From: Thermoplasmata archaeon
Lineage (GTDB): Archaea; Thermoplasmatota; Thermoplasmata; Lutacidiplasmatales; UBA184
Assembly: GCA_021848165.1 (NCBI GenBank)
Contig: JAJZMW010000136.1
Location: forward strand, 1-11,993
Length of the DNA stretch: 11,993 nucleotides
Direction: 5' to 3'
The position numbers and the translations under genes are program-made. Shown here piece by piece: positions 1 to 5,678 of this stretch. The first letter of the stretch is position 1; the number at the start of each line of letters is the position of its first letter. The notes beneath the pieces were generated by a model. The model saw nothing but the letters and a program-made list of their open reading frames with translations, did not search any database and was not told the origin of the DNA.

Positions 1-693
1 GTGCGCGTAGAGCAGCGCGCCGAGCGCCGCCGGGATGATCATCACGTGGGCCCAGAACATCCGTCCGAGGAGCCCTTGCGCCGTACCGTCCCCGAGGAGG
101 AACGGGGCGAGGAGCGTCCCGACGTTGAGCACCCCTCCGCCGGGGAGGGGTAGGGTGAGGCGGATCGCGAGGATGATCCCGACGTTCGTCGCGTCGTAGC
201 TCAAGGCGGTGTAGGGGAGGAGGTAGCCGGTGAACCCCATCCCGAGCGTGACGAGCAGGAGGAGGGTCCCGACCATCCAGGAGAACTCGCGGGGCTTCTT
301 GTAGACCCCGAGGTAGTAGCCCCGGTAGAAGTGGAGAAAGAGCAGGAAGATCATCGCGTAGGCGCCGTAGAGGTGCGTCGTGATGAGCAGCGTTCCCATC
401 GGCACGCTGTTCATCAGGTAGTACGTCGAGCACCACGCGGCCGGCGCGACCCCGGTCCCGACGCCGCAGAGCGTCGAGGTGACGGCGACGCTCGGTTGAT
501 AGTAGAGCAGGAGGAGCATCCCCGAAACGACCTGGTAGAGGAACGCCACGGCGACGAACGCCCCGGTCCAGTACGACGGTTTGAAGGTGAACTCGGGCTG
601 GGGTCGCAACGCCCACTTGCGCATCCCGGTCCGGTCCTCGACAAAGGTCCAGATCCGGTTCAGCGAGCGGTTGTACCATCCCGAGAACGACAT
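1..693 (-). CDS. Cytochrome b (b6-type N-terminal part), truncated by the window edge
   Basis: Di-haem membrane subunit of a quinol-oxidising bc/b6f-like complex. The 231 residues present hold helices A to D. The haem ligand histidines are H107 and H121 in helix B and H216 and H231 in helix D; the window ends exactly on the H231 codon. Other family marks are GMLLLLYYQPS (58-68), the GAYAMIFLLFLHFYRGYYLG stretch after H107, and GYLLPYTALSYDATNVG (156-172), matching the conserved GYxLPWxQ-type segment between helices C and D. The helix D histidines are 15 apart, as in b6/b6f proteins; bc1 proteins have 14. Start ATG at 693 has GGAGG at 699-703, overlapping the Rieske stop codon, so translation is probably coupled. 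It cannot be told whether this is a split b6 or a full-length cytochrome b. Family assignment is very secure. Confidence 0.95.
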   Translation of the reverse strand, partial: MSFSGWYNRSLNRIWTFVEDRTGMRKWALRPQPEFTFKPSYWTGAFVAVAFLYQVVSGMLLLLYYQPSVAVTSTLCGVGTGVAPAAWCSTYYLMNSVPMGTLLITTHLYGAYAMIFLLFLHFYRGYYLGVYKKPREFSWMVGTLLLLVTLGMGFTGYLLPYTALSYDATNVGIILAIRLTLPLPGGGVLNVGTLLAPFLLGDGTAQGLLGRMFWAHVMIIPAALGALLYAH

Positions 694-702
694 CGACCCC
701 TC

Positions 703-1536
703 CTAGCTCGGGAAGCTGCACAGGATCGGGCCGGGCCCTTGCTTGACCACTTGCGAGGAGTTCCCGACCCCGTAATCGCCCTTGAGCGTGTCCACGTGCC
801 CGTTCACCGGCGGGCTCGACGGCGTCATCCCCACCGCCGAGATGATCCCGGTCTTCGGGTCGACCGACAGGACGACCTGCGGCAGCGGGAGCACGGCCGG
901 GCCGGTCAGGTTCGCGGCGCCGTTCGTGACGTCGTAGGTCGATCCGTGGCACGAGCAGTGGATGTAGAAGTTGATCGACCCGTAGGACGTGTTGAACGTC
1001 TGAGCGCAGGTCCCCGGCGGGTAGTAGCTGATCGCGGGGGCGGTGCACCCCAAGTGCTGGCAGATCGCGCTGTAGGCGAGGATCGTGCCGTCCGTGCCGA
1101 TCCCCCCGGGCAGGTGGGTGACCGGCTGGCCCTGCTCGTTCTTCGCCCCCGCGAGGTTGAGCAGGAAGTTCGGCTCGTTCTGGAGGGGATAGTTGAACGT
1201 GATCACCGAGTTGGTGTTGACCGAGTACTCGTTCTCGACCTTGCTGACGGTCAGGGGGCTCCCGTCGACGTCGATGAGCTGCGTGACCGGATAGCTCGTC
1301 AGGCCGACCAGGGGCGGTTGCGCGTACTGGGCGAGCCCGGCCCCGAGCCCCCCGCCGGCGACGCCGAGGACCCCGGCGATCGCGAGGAGCTTGAGGACGT
1401 TCCGTTTCGTCTCGTCCACGTCCCCGTCGCCCCCCGGATTCGCGACGCGGCGGATGTGACCGACGGGAAAGTCGATCGTCGTCGGGGCGGGGTTCAGGAA
1501 CGGGCAGTCGTTCGGGCAGTCGGTCCCGGGGCTCAT
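703..1536 (-). CDS. Rieske [2Fe-2S] protein of the cytochrome bc-type complex
   Basis: Electron acceptor from quinol in the bc/b6f-like complex, 277 residues, anchored by one N-terminal helix with the cluster domain outside. Rieske box 1 is CQHLGC (159-164) and box 2 is CSCHGS (194-199): C159, H161, C194 and H197 are the expected cluster ligands, and C164-C196 the expected disulfide. The anchor (about 46-71, LKLLAIAGVLGVAGGGLGAG) follows TKRNVLK, a lysine-arginine variant of the twin-arginine motif, so Tat export is likely. The preceding ~43 residues are hydrophilic and hold C7 and C11 (CPNDC), unusual for a Rieske N-terminus; C177, between the two boxes, is also extra. The start ATG overlaps the stop of the upstream small membrane gene (ATGA), and cytochrome b follows 9 nt after the stop. 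Function is secure; Tat dependence is inferred. Confidence 0.96.
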   Translation of the reverse strand: MSPGTDCPNDCPFLNPAPTTIDFPVGHIRRVANPGGDGDVDETKRNVLKLLAIAGVLGVAGGGLGAGLAQYAQPPLVGLTSYPVTQLIDVDGSPLTVSKVENEYSVNTNSVITFNYPLQNEPNFLLNLAGAKNEQGQPVTHLPGGIGTDGTILAYSAICQHLGCTAPAISYYPPGTCAQTFNTSYGSINFYIHCSCHGSTYDVTNGAANLTGPAVLPLPQVVLSVDPKTGIISAVGMTPSSPPVNGHVDTLKGDYGVGNSSQVVKQGPGPILCSFPS

Positions 1537-1718
1537 AGCGTCCTCCCGGTCGTGTCGGGAACGGCGTCGTCCGGCTCCCCGGGCGCCGGGATGAGGGCGG
1601 TGCCGGGGAGCTCCGCCCGGTCGCTTCCGTAGTAGACGGCCCAGAGGATCCCGATGCCCGCGAGGATCACGAGGATGTCGACCAGATCCACGATCTGGCT
1701 CGGGTCGAGGCCGCTCAT
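1533..1718 (-). CDS. Small single-helix membrane protein of the Tat/bc operon, unknown function
   Basis: A 61-residue protein that I do not recognise. Residues 8-29 (IVDLVDILVILAGIGILWAVYY) form one hydrophobic helix carrying an acidic D11/D14 pair at its start; the rest is a polar, acidic, proline-rich tail (GSDRAELPGT onward). It overlaps the TatA/B-like gene upstream by ATGA (1715-1718) and the Rieske gene downstream by ATGA (1533-1536), so all three are very probably translated as a coupled set. The position suggests a small accessory subunit of the bc-type complex or a helper in Rieske membrane insertion, but no motif proves either. That it is a real gene is supported by the two exact stop-start overlaps and the clean helix; the function is open. 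Confidence 0.75.
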   Translation of the reverse strand: MSGLDPSQIVDLVDILVILAGIGILWAVYYGSDRAELPGTALIPAPGEPDDAVPDTTGRTL

Positions 1719-2110
1719 CGCGGCCCCTCCGGGTCGAGAGCGACCGACGGCAGCGAGATCGACCAGGTCGGGACGGCGCTCCCGGCGGCGACCCAGGGGA
1801 TGTCGGACGGGAGCGCGGGCCGGTAGGGGATCCCGGGCGGGTGCGTCACGACCGCCGGGATCCCGCTGACGTGCGTCGTGGTCCCGTCCACCCCGAAGAG
1901 CGTGGCGCGGAGGCTGTGGGGTTGCCCGGCGAGCGCGGGCGGGAGGTCCGCCGCCTTGGTGACCTCGCTCAAGAGCTGCTGCTTGAGGTGGATCATCCGG
2001 CCGTACCAGCGGCCGAACGTCCGCATGATCTCGACGTTGCGGCTCCCGAAGAGGAGGAAGACGCCCACGCCGAGGAGGATGACCCAGTCGACGTCGGAGA
2101 AGAGGCTCAT
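1715..2110 (-). CDS. TatA/TatB-family protein with a long C-terminal tail
   Basis: Probable Tat translocase component, 131 residues. It has the TatA/B plan: a short N-terminal helix (about 8-21, DWVILLGVGVFLLFG), a hinge at FGSRN (20-25), then an amphipathic helix (about 25-50, VEIMRTFGRWYGRMIHLKQQ) lying on the membrane. The remaining ~80 residues are rich in proline, alanine, glycine and threonine, unlike the charged tails of typical TatA. It follows tatC by 10 nt and overlaps the 61-residue membrane gene by ATGA. The start ATG at 2110 is used because it lies just after the tatC stop and gives the canonical short N-terminus. It could be a TatB-like partner of TatC or a TatA paralogue specialised for the Rieske protein; sequence alone cannot decide. 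Family membership is likely but weaker than for the other TatA gene. Confidence 0.8.
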   Translation of the reverse strand: MSLFSDVDWVILLGVGVFLLFGSRNVEIMRTFGRWYGRMIHLKQQLLSEVTKAADLPPALAGQPHSLRATLFGVDGTTTHVSGIPAVVTHPPGIPYRPALPSDIPWVAAGSAVPTWSISLPSVALDPEGPR

Positions 2111-2120
2111 CCGCCCGCGC

Positions 2121-2951
2121 TCACCCCGCCATCGGGACCGACCCCGGCCCGTCGCGACCGCGCTGCCGCTCGGCGCGACCCGCGAAGTACGTCCCCGCGA
2201 AGTAGAGCGCCATCATCGGCACCGCGATGAGGATCATCGTGATGCCGGAGTTGTCCGGGGTGATGATCATCCCGAAGATGAGCGAGCCGATGATCGCGGC
2301 CCGCCAGTGCTTGCGCCACGTCGCGGCCGGCACCACCCCGACCCGCGTGAGCGCGTAGATGAAGACCGGCAATTCGCAGACGACCCCGAAGGCGAGCGAG
2401 TAGAGCAGGGTGAAGGTGACGAAGTCCTGGACCCCCATCGAGGGGGTGAGACCGAGCGCCCCGACGTACTTGAACAGGATCAGGAACGTGAAGGGGGTCA
2501 GGAAGAAGAGCCCGACGAGCGCCCCCGCGGCGAACAGCAGCGTCGCCGGGATCCCGATCGTCCGGATCAAGCGGCGCTCGTTGCGACGGAGGGCGGGCAC
2601 GAGGAACGCCCCGAACTCGTGGACGATCCACGGCATCCCGAGGATCAGCGTGAGCAGGAGCCCGATCTCCATCTCGACCATGACGGAGTCGCCGACGCCG
2701 ATGTTGAGGAGGGAGACCCCGCCCGGGAGCATGTTCGCCTGCAGCCAGGCGAAGACCTGCGCGGTCACGTTGTAGAAGAGGTTCGGGATCGGGACCGGCA
2801 GGGGTACGGCGAGCGGACCGATCTGGACCGGGGTGACCTGGATCTCGAAGACCAGCAGAAAGCCGAACAGGGGGCCCAAGACCAGGGCGACGCGGTACAA
2901 GCGGCGCCGGACCTCCGTCAGGACCGAGAGGATCCGTTGCAAATCCACCAT
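2121..2951 (-). CDS. tatC: Twin-arginine translocase subunit TatC
   Basis: Polytopic receptor of the Tat pathway, which moves folded proteins across the cytoplasmic membrane after binding the twin-arginine signal. The 276 residues hold about six hydrophobic helices. Family hallmarks are MPWIVHEFGAFLVPALRRNE (106-125), ending in the conserved glutamate E125 (equivalent of E. coli E103) and followed by RR; LAFGVVCELPVFIYAL (186-201) with conserved E193; and FGMIITPDNSGITMILIAVP (226-245) with D233. The ~45-residue first periplasmic loop (about 36-80) is longer and more proline-rich than in E. coli. Start ATG at 2951 is placed by the conserved N-terminal segment; GGAGG lies 14 nt upstream, rather far. 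A 17-codon open frame ends on this start (TAATG). The gene lies between tatA and the TatA/B-like gene. Confidence 0.96.
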   Translation of the reverse strand: MVDLQRILSVLTEVRRRLYRVALVLGPLFGFLLVFEIQVTPVQIGPLAVPLPVPIPNLFYNVTAQVFAWLQANMLPGGVSLLNIGVGDSVMVEMEIGLLLTLILGMPWIVHEFGAFLVPALRRNERRLIRTIGIPATLLFAAGALVGLFFLTPFTFLILFKYVGALGLTPSMGVQDFVTFTLLYSLAFGVVCELPVFIYALTRVGVVPAATWRKHWRAAIIGSLIFGMIITPDNSGITMILIAVPMMALYFAGTYFAGRAERQRGRDGPGSVPMAG

Positions 2952-3004
2952 TATTCAACGAGGAACCTCCGTTCGCTCCCGTCTCGGTCGGTCGCTTCGC
3001 GCAT
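2951..3004 (-). other. Possible 17-codon leader reading frame before tatC
   Basis: In the 95-nt gap between tatA and tatC, ATG at 3004 opens a 17-codon frame (MREATDRDGSERRFLVE) whose TAA shares its last base with the tatC ATG (TAATG). The GGAGG nearest tatC lies inside this frame. Such an overlap could couple tatC translation to a leader peptide. It may equally be chance; no good ribosome binding site precedes the ATG. Confidence 0.25.
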
Positions 3005-3046
3005 CGGTCGTTCCGGTGGGGAGGGACGATCGAGAGCCGGACCCGC

Positions 3047-3262
3047 TCAGGGGGTCCCGCCGGGCGCCACCGGCGGGGCGCCGGACTTCGCCTCGGCCTG
3101 CTGCTGGGTCTTGATCTCCCGCTCCACCTCGAGCCGGCCCCGCTTGAACTCCCCCGTCGATCGCCCGAGGTTCCGGGCGAGCTGGGGAATCTTCGTCGAG
3201 CCGTACAGCAACACACCCGCAACCACGGCGATGATCAGCCAGTCGTCGATGGAGTCGAACAT
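3047..3262 (-). CDS. tatA: Sec-independent translocase protein TatA
   Basis: Pore-forming Tat component, 71 residues, first gene of the tat-Rieske-cytochrome b operon. It shows a short N-terminal helix (about 8-20, WLIIAVVAGVLLY), the hinge YGSTKIPQLARNLGRSTGEF (20-39), in which the usual hinge FG is YG, the conserved K/P/L/AR/LGR positions of the amphipathic helix, then a charged KRGRLEVEREIK segment and a short alanine-proline tail. Length is normal for TatA. The start ATG at 3262 is supported by GAGGGGGAT just upstream. A much longer reading frame continues upstream of this ATG across phoU in another frame, but it is a GC-rich artefact. tatC starts 95 nt after the stop. Confidence 0.93.
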   Translation of the reverse strand: MFDSIDDWLIIAVVAGVLLYGSTKIPQLARNLGRSTGEFKRGRLEVEREIKTQQQAEAKSGAPPVAPGGTP

Positions 3263-3296
3263 CGATCCCCCTCGGCGCCGACCACCGAGGCGAGGA

Positions 3297-3355
3297 CGAT
3301 ATGGCGTTCGTACGGGAGGATAGGACCGATACGGACTGTTCGTACGAGCGGGATA
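3297..3355 (-). promoter_or_regulatory. Promoter region of the tat-Rieske-cytochrome b operon with tandem repeat
   Basis: Read on the minus strand, two imperfect ~32-bp units follow one another: TATCC-N5-GTACGAAC (3355-3338) then TATCG (3332-3328), and TATCC-N4-GTACGAAC (3322-3306) then CATATCG (3303-3297). CATATCG lies about 38 nt from the tatA ATG, which suits an archaeal TATA box with a ~12-nt leader containing the GAGGGGGAT ribosome site. GTACGAAC repeats 32 bp apart, about three helical turns, so a regulator could bind both on one face. The repeats are seen; the promoter role is inferred. Confidence 0.5.
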
Positions 3356-3376
3356 AGGTCCGAGGCCGGCGAGCCC

Positions 3377-3409
3377 CCGGCCCGGGAGGCGAGCGGCTCC
3401 CGGGGCCGG
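3377..3409 (-). terminator. GC-rich hairpin downstream of phoU
   Basis: CCGGCCCGGGAG (3377-3388) pairs with CTCCCGGGGCCGG (3397-3409) with one bulged G and an 8-nt loop. It lies 27 nt after the phoU stop and before the tat operon promoter, where an end of the phoU transcript is expected. There is no T-run after it on the minus strand, so it is not a typical archaeal oligo-T terminator; it could act on RNA stability instead. Confidence 0.35.
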
Positions 3410-3435
3410 ACGGGCGGCGCGGGCGGCGACGGACC

Positions 3436-4473
3436 TTAGGCCGCCTCGACGAGCACGTTCTCGTGCCCGACCGCTACCGCGCGGTCGATCCCGACCTCGG
3501 CGAGCAACCGCAGGGCCGCGGCCGCGCGCTGGAGGGCCAGGAGGGAGGCGTAGACCCCGTTCTTGCGGGCGGCTCCCTTCGCCCGCGCGCCGCTCTCCAT
3601 CGTGATCGTCCAGAGCTGCTCGGACGCCGCGTACACCTCGCAGGCGCGCTCGAGCCCGGGGCGCATCAGCGCGTCGACGACCTCCTTGAGCGCCCCCTTC
3701 ACCTGCGGAAGGAGCGCCTGGAGCGCGTCGGTCCCCTCGAGCTTCGACGGCTCCTCGTTCAGCGTCGAGAGGGTCTCGGCGAAGAGGATCGCGAGCTCTT
3801 CGAGCGCGTGGACCACCACGCGCCACTCGAGGAGCTGGCGCGGGTCGGGGGAGCCGATCCGGCGGGCGAGCGACCAGTCGCGGCTCGCGAGGAAGAGCTG
3901 CCGGACGAGCAGGGCGAGGACCTTGCTCGCTTCCTCCCGGAGCGTGCCGAGGCGACGGGTTCGCGCGTGCCGGCGGACGATCTCCTCGGTCTCCTCGAGG
4001 AAGGCGATCAAGATCATCTTCATCCGCTGGACGAGCTGCGGCAGCTCGTACTTCGACGGGTCGATGAAGTTCTGGAGCAGGACCCGCGTCGGTTCTTGGG
4101 CGACGACGCTCACCCCGAGCAGCCCGCGCGCCGTGCTCTGGAGCTCCTCGAGCCGATCGGCCGTGAGCGGGACGTCCGTCCGGATCTCGATCGCGTCGTG
4201 CCCGACCCGATACGCACCGACCACGAGCCGCTCGAGAACGCCCGGCGTGTCGAACGAGCGCGCCTGGACGAGGTAGGGGATGCCGACCGGGGTCGCCCCG
4301 GGGGTCGGGGCCGGTTTGAGGTAGAGGGTCCCGTCGTCGTTCTGGTCGAACACGATGAGATCGCCGGGCCGCAAGTTCATCGCTTCGGCCCACGGCTTGG
4401 GAAGGGTGACCGCGATCGACGAGTGGCCAGCTTTTAGTACACGGCGCTCTCGACTAGGGGTCGACCATGCCAT
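3436..4473 (-). CDS. AbrB/SpoVT-PhoU fusion, phosphate-uptake-type regulator
   Basis: Archaeal PhoU-family regulator, 345 residues. Residues about 8-54 are an AbrB/SpoVT swapped-hairpin DNA-binding domain (RRVLKAGHSSIAVTLPKPWA, then NLRPGDLIVF and a GTLYLKP strand). A linker follows (55-120), then a long helical PhoU region (about 125-335) with acidic motifs such as EETEEI and HALEELAIL. In archaea this fusion is usually annotated as a phosphate uptake regulator, but no pst transporter or phosphate gene is present here; it sits between respiratory genes, so its target is uncertain. The start ATG at 4473 is the only one giving the complete AbrB domain, with GGAG about 10 nt upstream. The promoter holds an inverted repeat that may be its own operator. 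The tat operon begins 173 nt downstream. Domain assignment is secure, function is not. Confidence 0.9.
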   Translation of the reverse strand: MAWSTPSRERRVLKAGHSSIAVTLPKPWAEAMNLRPGDLIVFDQNDDGTLYLKPAPTPGATPVGIPYLVQARSFDTPGVLERLVVGAYRVGHDAIEIRTDVPLTADRLEELQSTARGLLGVSVVAQEPTRVLLQNFIDPSKYELPQLVQRMKMILIAFLEETEEIVRRHARTRRLGTLREEASKVLALLVRQLFLASRDWSLARRIGSPDPRQLLEWRVVVHALEELAILFAETLSTLNEEPSKLEGTDALQALLPQVKGALKEVVDALMRPGLERACEVYAASEQLWTITMESGARAKGAARKNGVYASLLALQRAAAALRLLAEVGIDRAVAVGHENVLVEAA

Positions 4474-4486
4474 TTTGGTGATGCTC

Positions 4487-4506
4487 CGAACCTACTACAA
4501 GGTTCG
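4487..4506. promoter_or_regulatory. Perfect inverted repeat, candidate operator of the PhoU-like gene
   Basis: CGAACC (4487-4492) and GGTTCG (4501-4506) form a perfect 6-bp inverted repeat with an 8-bp spacer. It lies 14 nt upstream of the start codon and covers the transcription start predicted from the TATA-like box at 4512-4520. A bound dimer would block initiation, so autoregulation by the AbrB domain or control by another regulator is plausible. A smaller GAAC-N4-GTTC repeat lies at 4517-4528. Confidence 0.5.
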
Positions 4507-4511
4507 TAGCT

Positions 4512-4520
4512 TATTTGAAC
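4512..4520 (-). promoter_or_regulatory. TATA-like box of the PhoU-like gene
   Basis: GTTCAAATAA on the minus strand is the only AT-rich block between the cupredoxin stop and the phoU start. Its centre lies about 42 nt before the ATG, which places the transcription start near 4489 and leaves a ~16-nt leader holding GGAG. Confidence 0.5.
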
Positions 4521-4556
4521 TGGGGTTCTTGAAGGTTGTGTTCGGACCCGCTCGGG

Positions 4557-5333
4557 TCACCGAGGCGGTGGTTTCGGCCCCCCCGGCGGGACGACCCCTC
4601 CCGCGGGGGGCGGGACGGGCGACGGCGGCCCCGGCGGTTCCGGGTACCCGAGCCGCTCGGGAGGCATCTCGTACTTGGAGCCGTGGCGTTGCCCGAAGGC
4701 GAATCCCAGAACGAGGGCGAGCACCACGAGTCCGACGATCGTCCCGGCGATCACGTAGACCGGCCAGCCGACCTGCACGGCCGCCCCGCCCCCCGTCAGG
4801 TTGCTCGGCGCCGGAACGCCGAATCCGAGGGCGTTGAACATGCCGGACTGGAAGTGGCCGGGCTGGGTGCAGATGTACTCGTACCAGCCCAACGCGGGGG
4901 CCGGGATGGTCGTGGTGTTCTCTCCGCCCGGGGTAAGGTAGATCGAGACCTGGAACGGATGGAACGTGCCGCTGGCCCCGACCCACCCGGAGGCGTTGTA
5001 GGCCGCGTTCGGCGGGATCGCCACGTTCGGCACGGAGGAGAGGGAGAACGTGTGAGGGATCGAGTCGCCGTTGATGAACGTGATCGTGATCGTCGTGCCG
5101 TTCGCTACCTCCGTCTGGGAGGGACTGAAGCGGAAGCCGGCGATCGCCGTCACGGTGAGCGAGGACGGCAGCGAGGAGCCGGGCAGGTGAGTCTGGGCGG
5201 CCGCTTCGGGGGCGACCACTCCGTACCAGCCATACGCCCCGAGCGCGACGATGGCGATCGCGATGACGACGATCGGGATCGCGAGGCGCCCGCGGGTCGA
5301 TCTCCCCCGCCGAGGGGGCTGGATGGCTTGCAC
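4557..5333 (-). CDS. Sulfocyanin-like membrane-anchored blue copper protein
   Basis: Probable one-electron carrier between the bc-type complex and the terminal oxidase, 258 residues from a GTG start. A basic N-terminus (RRGRSTRGR, 8-16) precedes a membrane helix (about 17-40); the cupredoxin domain spans about 58-175; a second helix (about 187-214) is followed by a 44-residue proline-rich cytoplasmic tail (PEPPGPPSPVPPP). Type 1 copper ligands are visible: H94 in SIPHTF and C155, H160, M165 in CTQPGHFQSGM, the spacing C-x4-H-x4-M also known from sulfocyanins. GTG at 5333 is chosen because TTTAAT (5358-5363 on the plus strand) lies 27-28 nt upstream, fitting a leaderless transcript; reading frames starting further upstream would swallow this promoter. 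It is divergent from the subunit II genes. The blue-copper identity is secure; the electron partner is inferred. Confidence 0.9.
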   Translation of the reverse strand: MQAIQPPRRGRSTRGRLAIPIVVIAIAIVALGAYGWYGVVAPEAAAQTHLPGSSLPSSLTVTAIAGFRFSPSQTEVANGTTITITFINGDSIPHTFSLSSVPNVAIPPNAAYNASGWVGASGTFHPFQVSIYLTPGGENTTTIPAPALGWYEYICTQPGHFQSGMFNALGFGVPAPSNLTGGGAAVQVGWPVYVIAGTIVGLVVLALVLGFAFGQRHGSKYEMPPERLGYPEPPGPPSPVPPPAGGVVPPGGPKPPPR

Positions 5334-5357
5334 GTTGGGCTCGCGACGGGAGGTTCG

Positions 5358-5363
5358 ATTAAA
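5358..5363 (-). promoter_or_regulatory. TATA-like box of the sulfocyanin-like gene
   Basis: TTTAAT on the minus strand, centred 27-28 nt before GTG 5333, matches the distance expected for a leaderless archaeal promoter. GGTTCG occurs beside it at 5352-5357 and again at 5371-5376. Confidence 0.55.
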
Positions 5364-5415
5364 GGGCCTTGGTTCGTATCCGGACCGTCGCAAGGCTCCC
5401 GGGCGGGTCCGTCCG

Positions 5416-5435
5416 GTTCGTACTCTACGGATATG
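5416..5435 (+). promoter_or_regulatory. Promoter of the split subunit II genes with shared upstream element
   Basis: GTTCGTACTCTACGGATATG on the plus strand. Its GATATG end is centred 27-28 nt before GTG 5460, as for a leaderless archaeal promoter. The same 20-nt block, with 16 identities, occurs on the minus strand upstream of the two-domain cupredoxin gene (7351-7370). GTTCGTAC with GGATA 4-5 nt away also occurs twice upstream of tatA. The match suggests a common regulator of the copper-protein genes. Confidence 0.6.
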
Positions 5436-5459
5436 TAGCGCCGCATCGGCATAGGGGCC

Positions 5460-5678
5460 GTGCGCATCGCGGGACGCGCGGCGGCGGCCGCGTTCGGGGC
5501 CGGGCTCGTGAGCGCGGGCGCTCATCTCTCCGCCGCCACCGATCTCGCGCAGGAGTCGCAGATCATCTGGGTCATTACGGGGATCGCCGCCGGCGGGGCG
5601 GCGATCACGATCGCGTTCCTCGTCTACGCGGTGCTTCGGTTCCGGGACCCGTCGACCAAGGGGAGGCGCTATGGCTAG
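5460..5678 (+). CDS. Cytochrome oxidase subunit II, N-terminal half (first membrane helix) of a split gene
   Basis: A 72-residue membrane protein corresponding to the first transmembrane helix of haem-copper oxidase subunit II. A signal-like hydrophobic stretch (5-25) is followed by a helix at about 35-58 (IIWVITGIAAGGAAITIAFL) ending in VYAVLRFRDPSTKG, the usual end of helix 1 and start of the cytoplasmic loop in CoxB proteins. The stop TAG overlaps the start of the CuA gene by 8 nt (ATGGCTAG). Start GTG at 5460 fits a leaderless transcript from GATATG at 5430-5435. It could also be viewed as an analogue of the small subunit IIa of ba3-type oxidases, but the loop sequence argues for a piece of ordinary subunit II. 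A frameshift in one gene is the alternative. Confidence 0.75.
   Translation: MRIAGRAAAAAFGAGLVSAGAHLSAATDLAQESQIIWVITGIAAGGAAITIAFLVYAVLRFRDPSTKGRRYG
5660..5666 (+). promoter_or_regulatory. Strong ribosome binding site for the CuA half of subunit II
   Basis: GGGGAGG ends 4 nt before ATG 5671, inside the last codons of the upstream half. It supports independent initiation of the second gene and therefore a genuine split, not a sequencing frameshift. Confidence 0.6.

Noticed and set aside
331..1632. Long plus-strand reading frame over cytochrome b and Rieske
   Set aside because: Arg/Asp/Val-rich translation with no recognisable domain, opposite genes with clear motifs; typical of GC-rich DNA.
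3306..3435. Plus-strand promoters at the GTTCGTAC-GGATA motifs driving an antisense RNA to phoU
   Set aside because: The motif orientation would allow it, but no plus-strand gene follows and the tat operon promoter is a sufficient explanation; not listed as a feature.
3047..4393. Long minus-strand frame fusing TatA to upstream sequence
   Set aside because: The upstream part is in another frame within the AbrB-PhoU gene and is Arg/Pro-rich; TatA has its own ATG and ribosome binding site at 3262.
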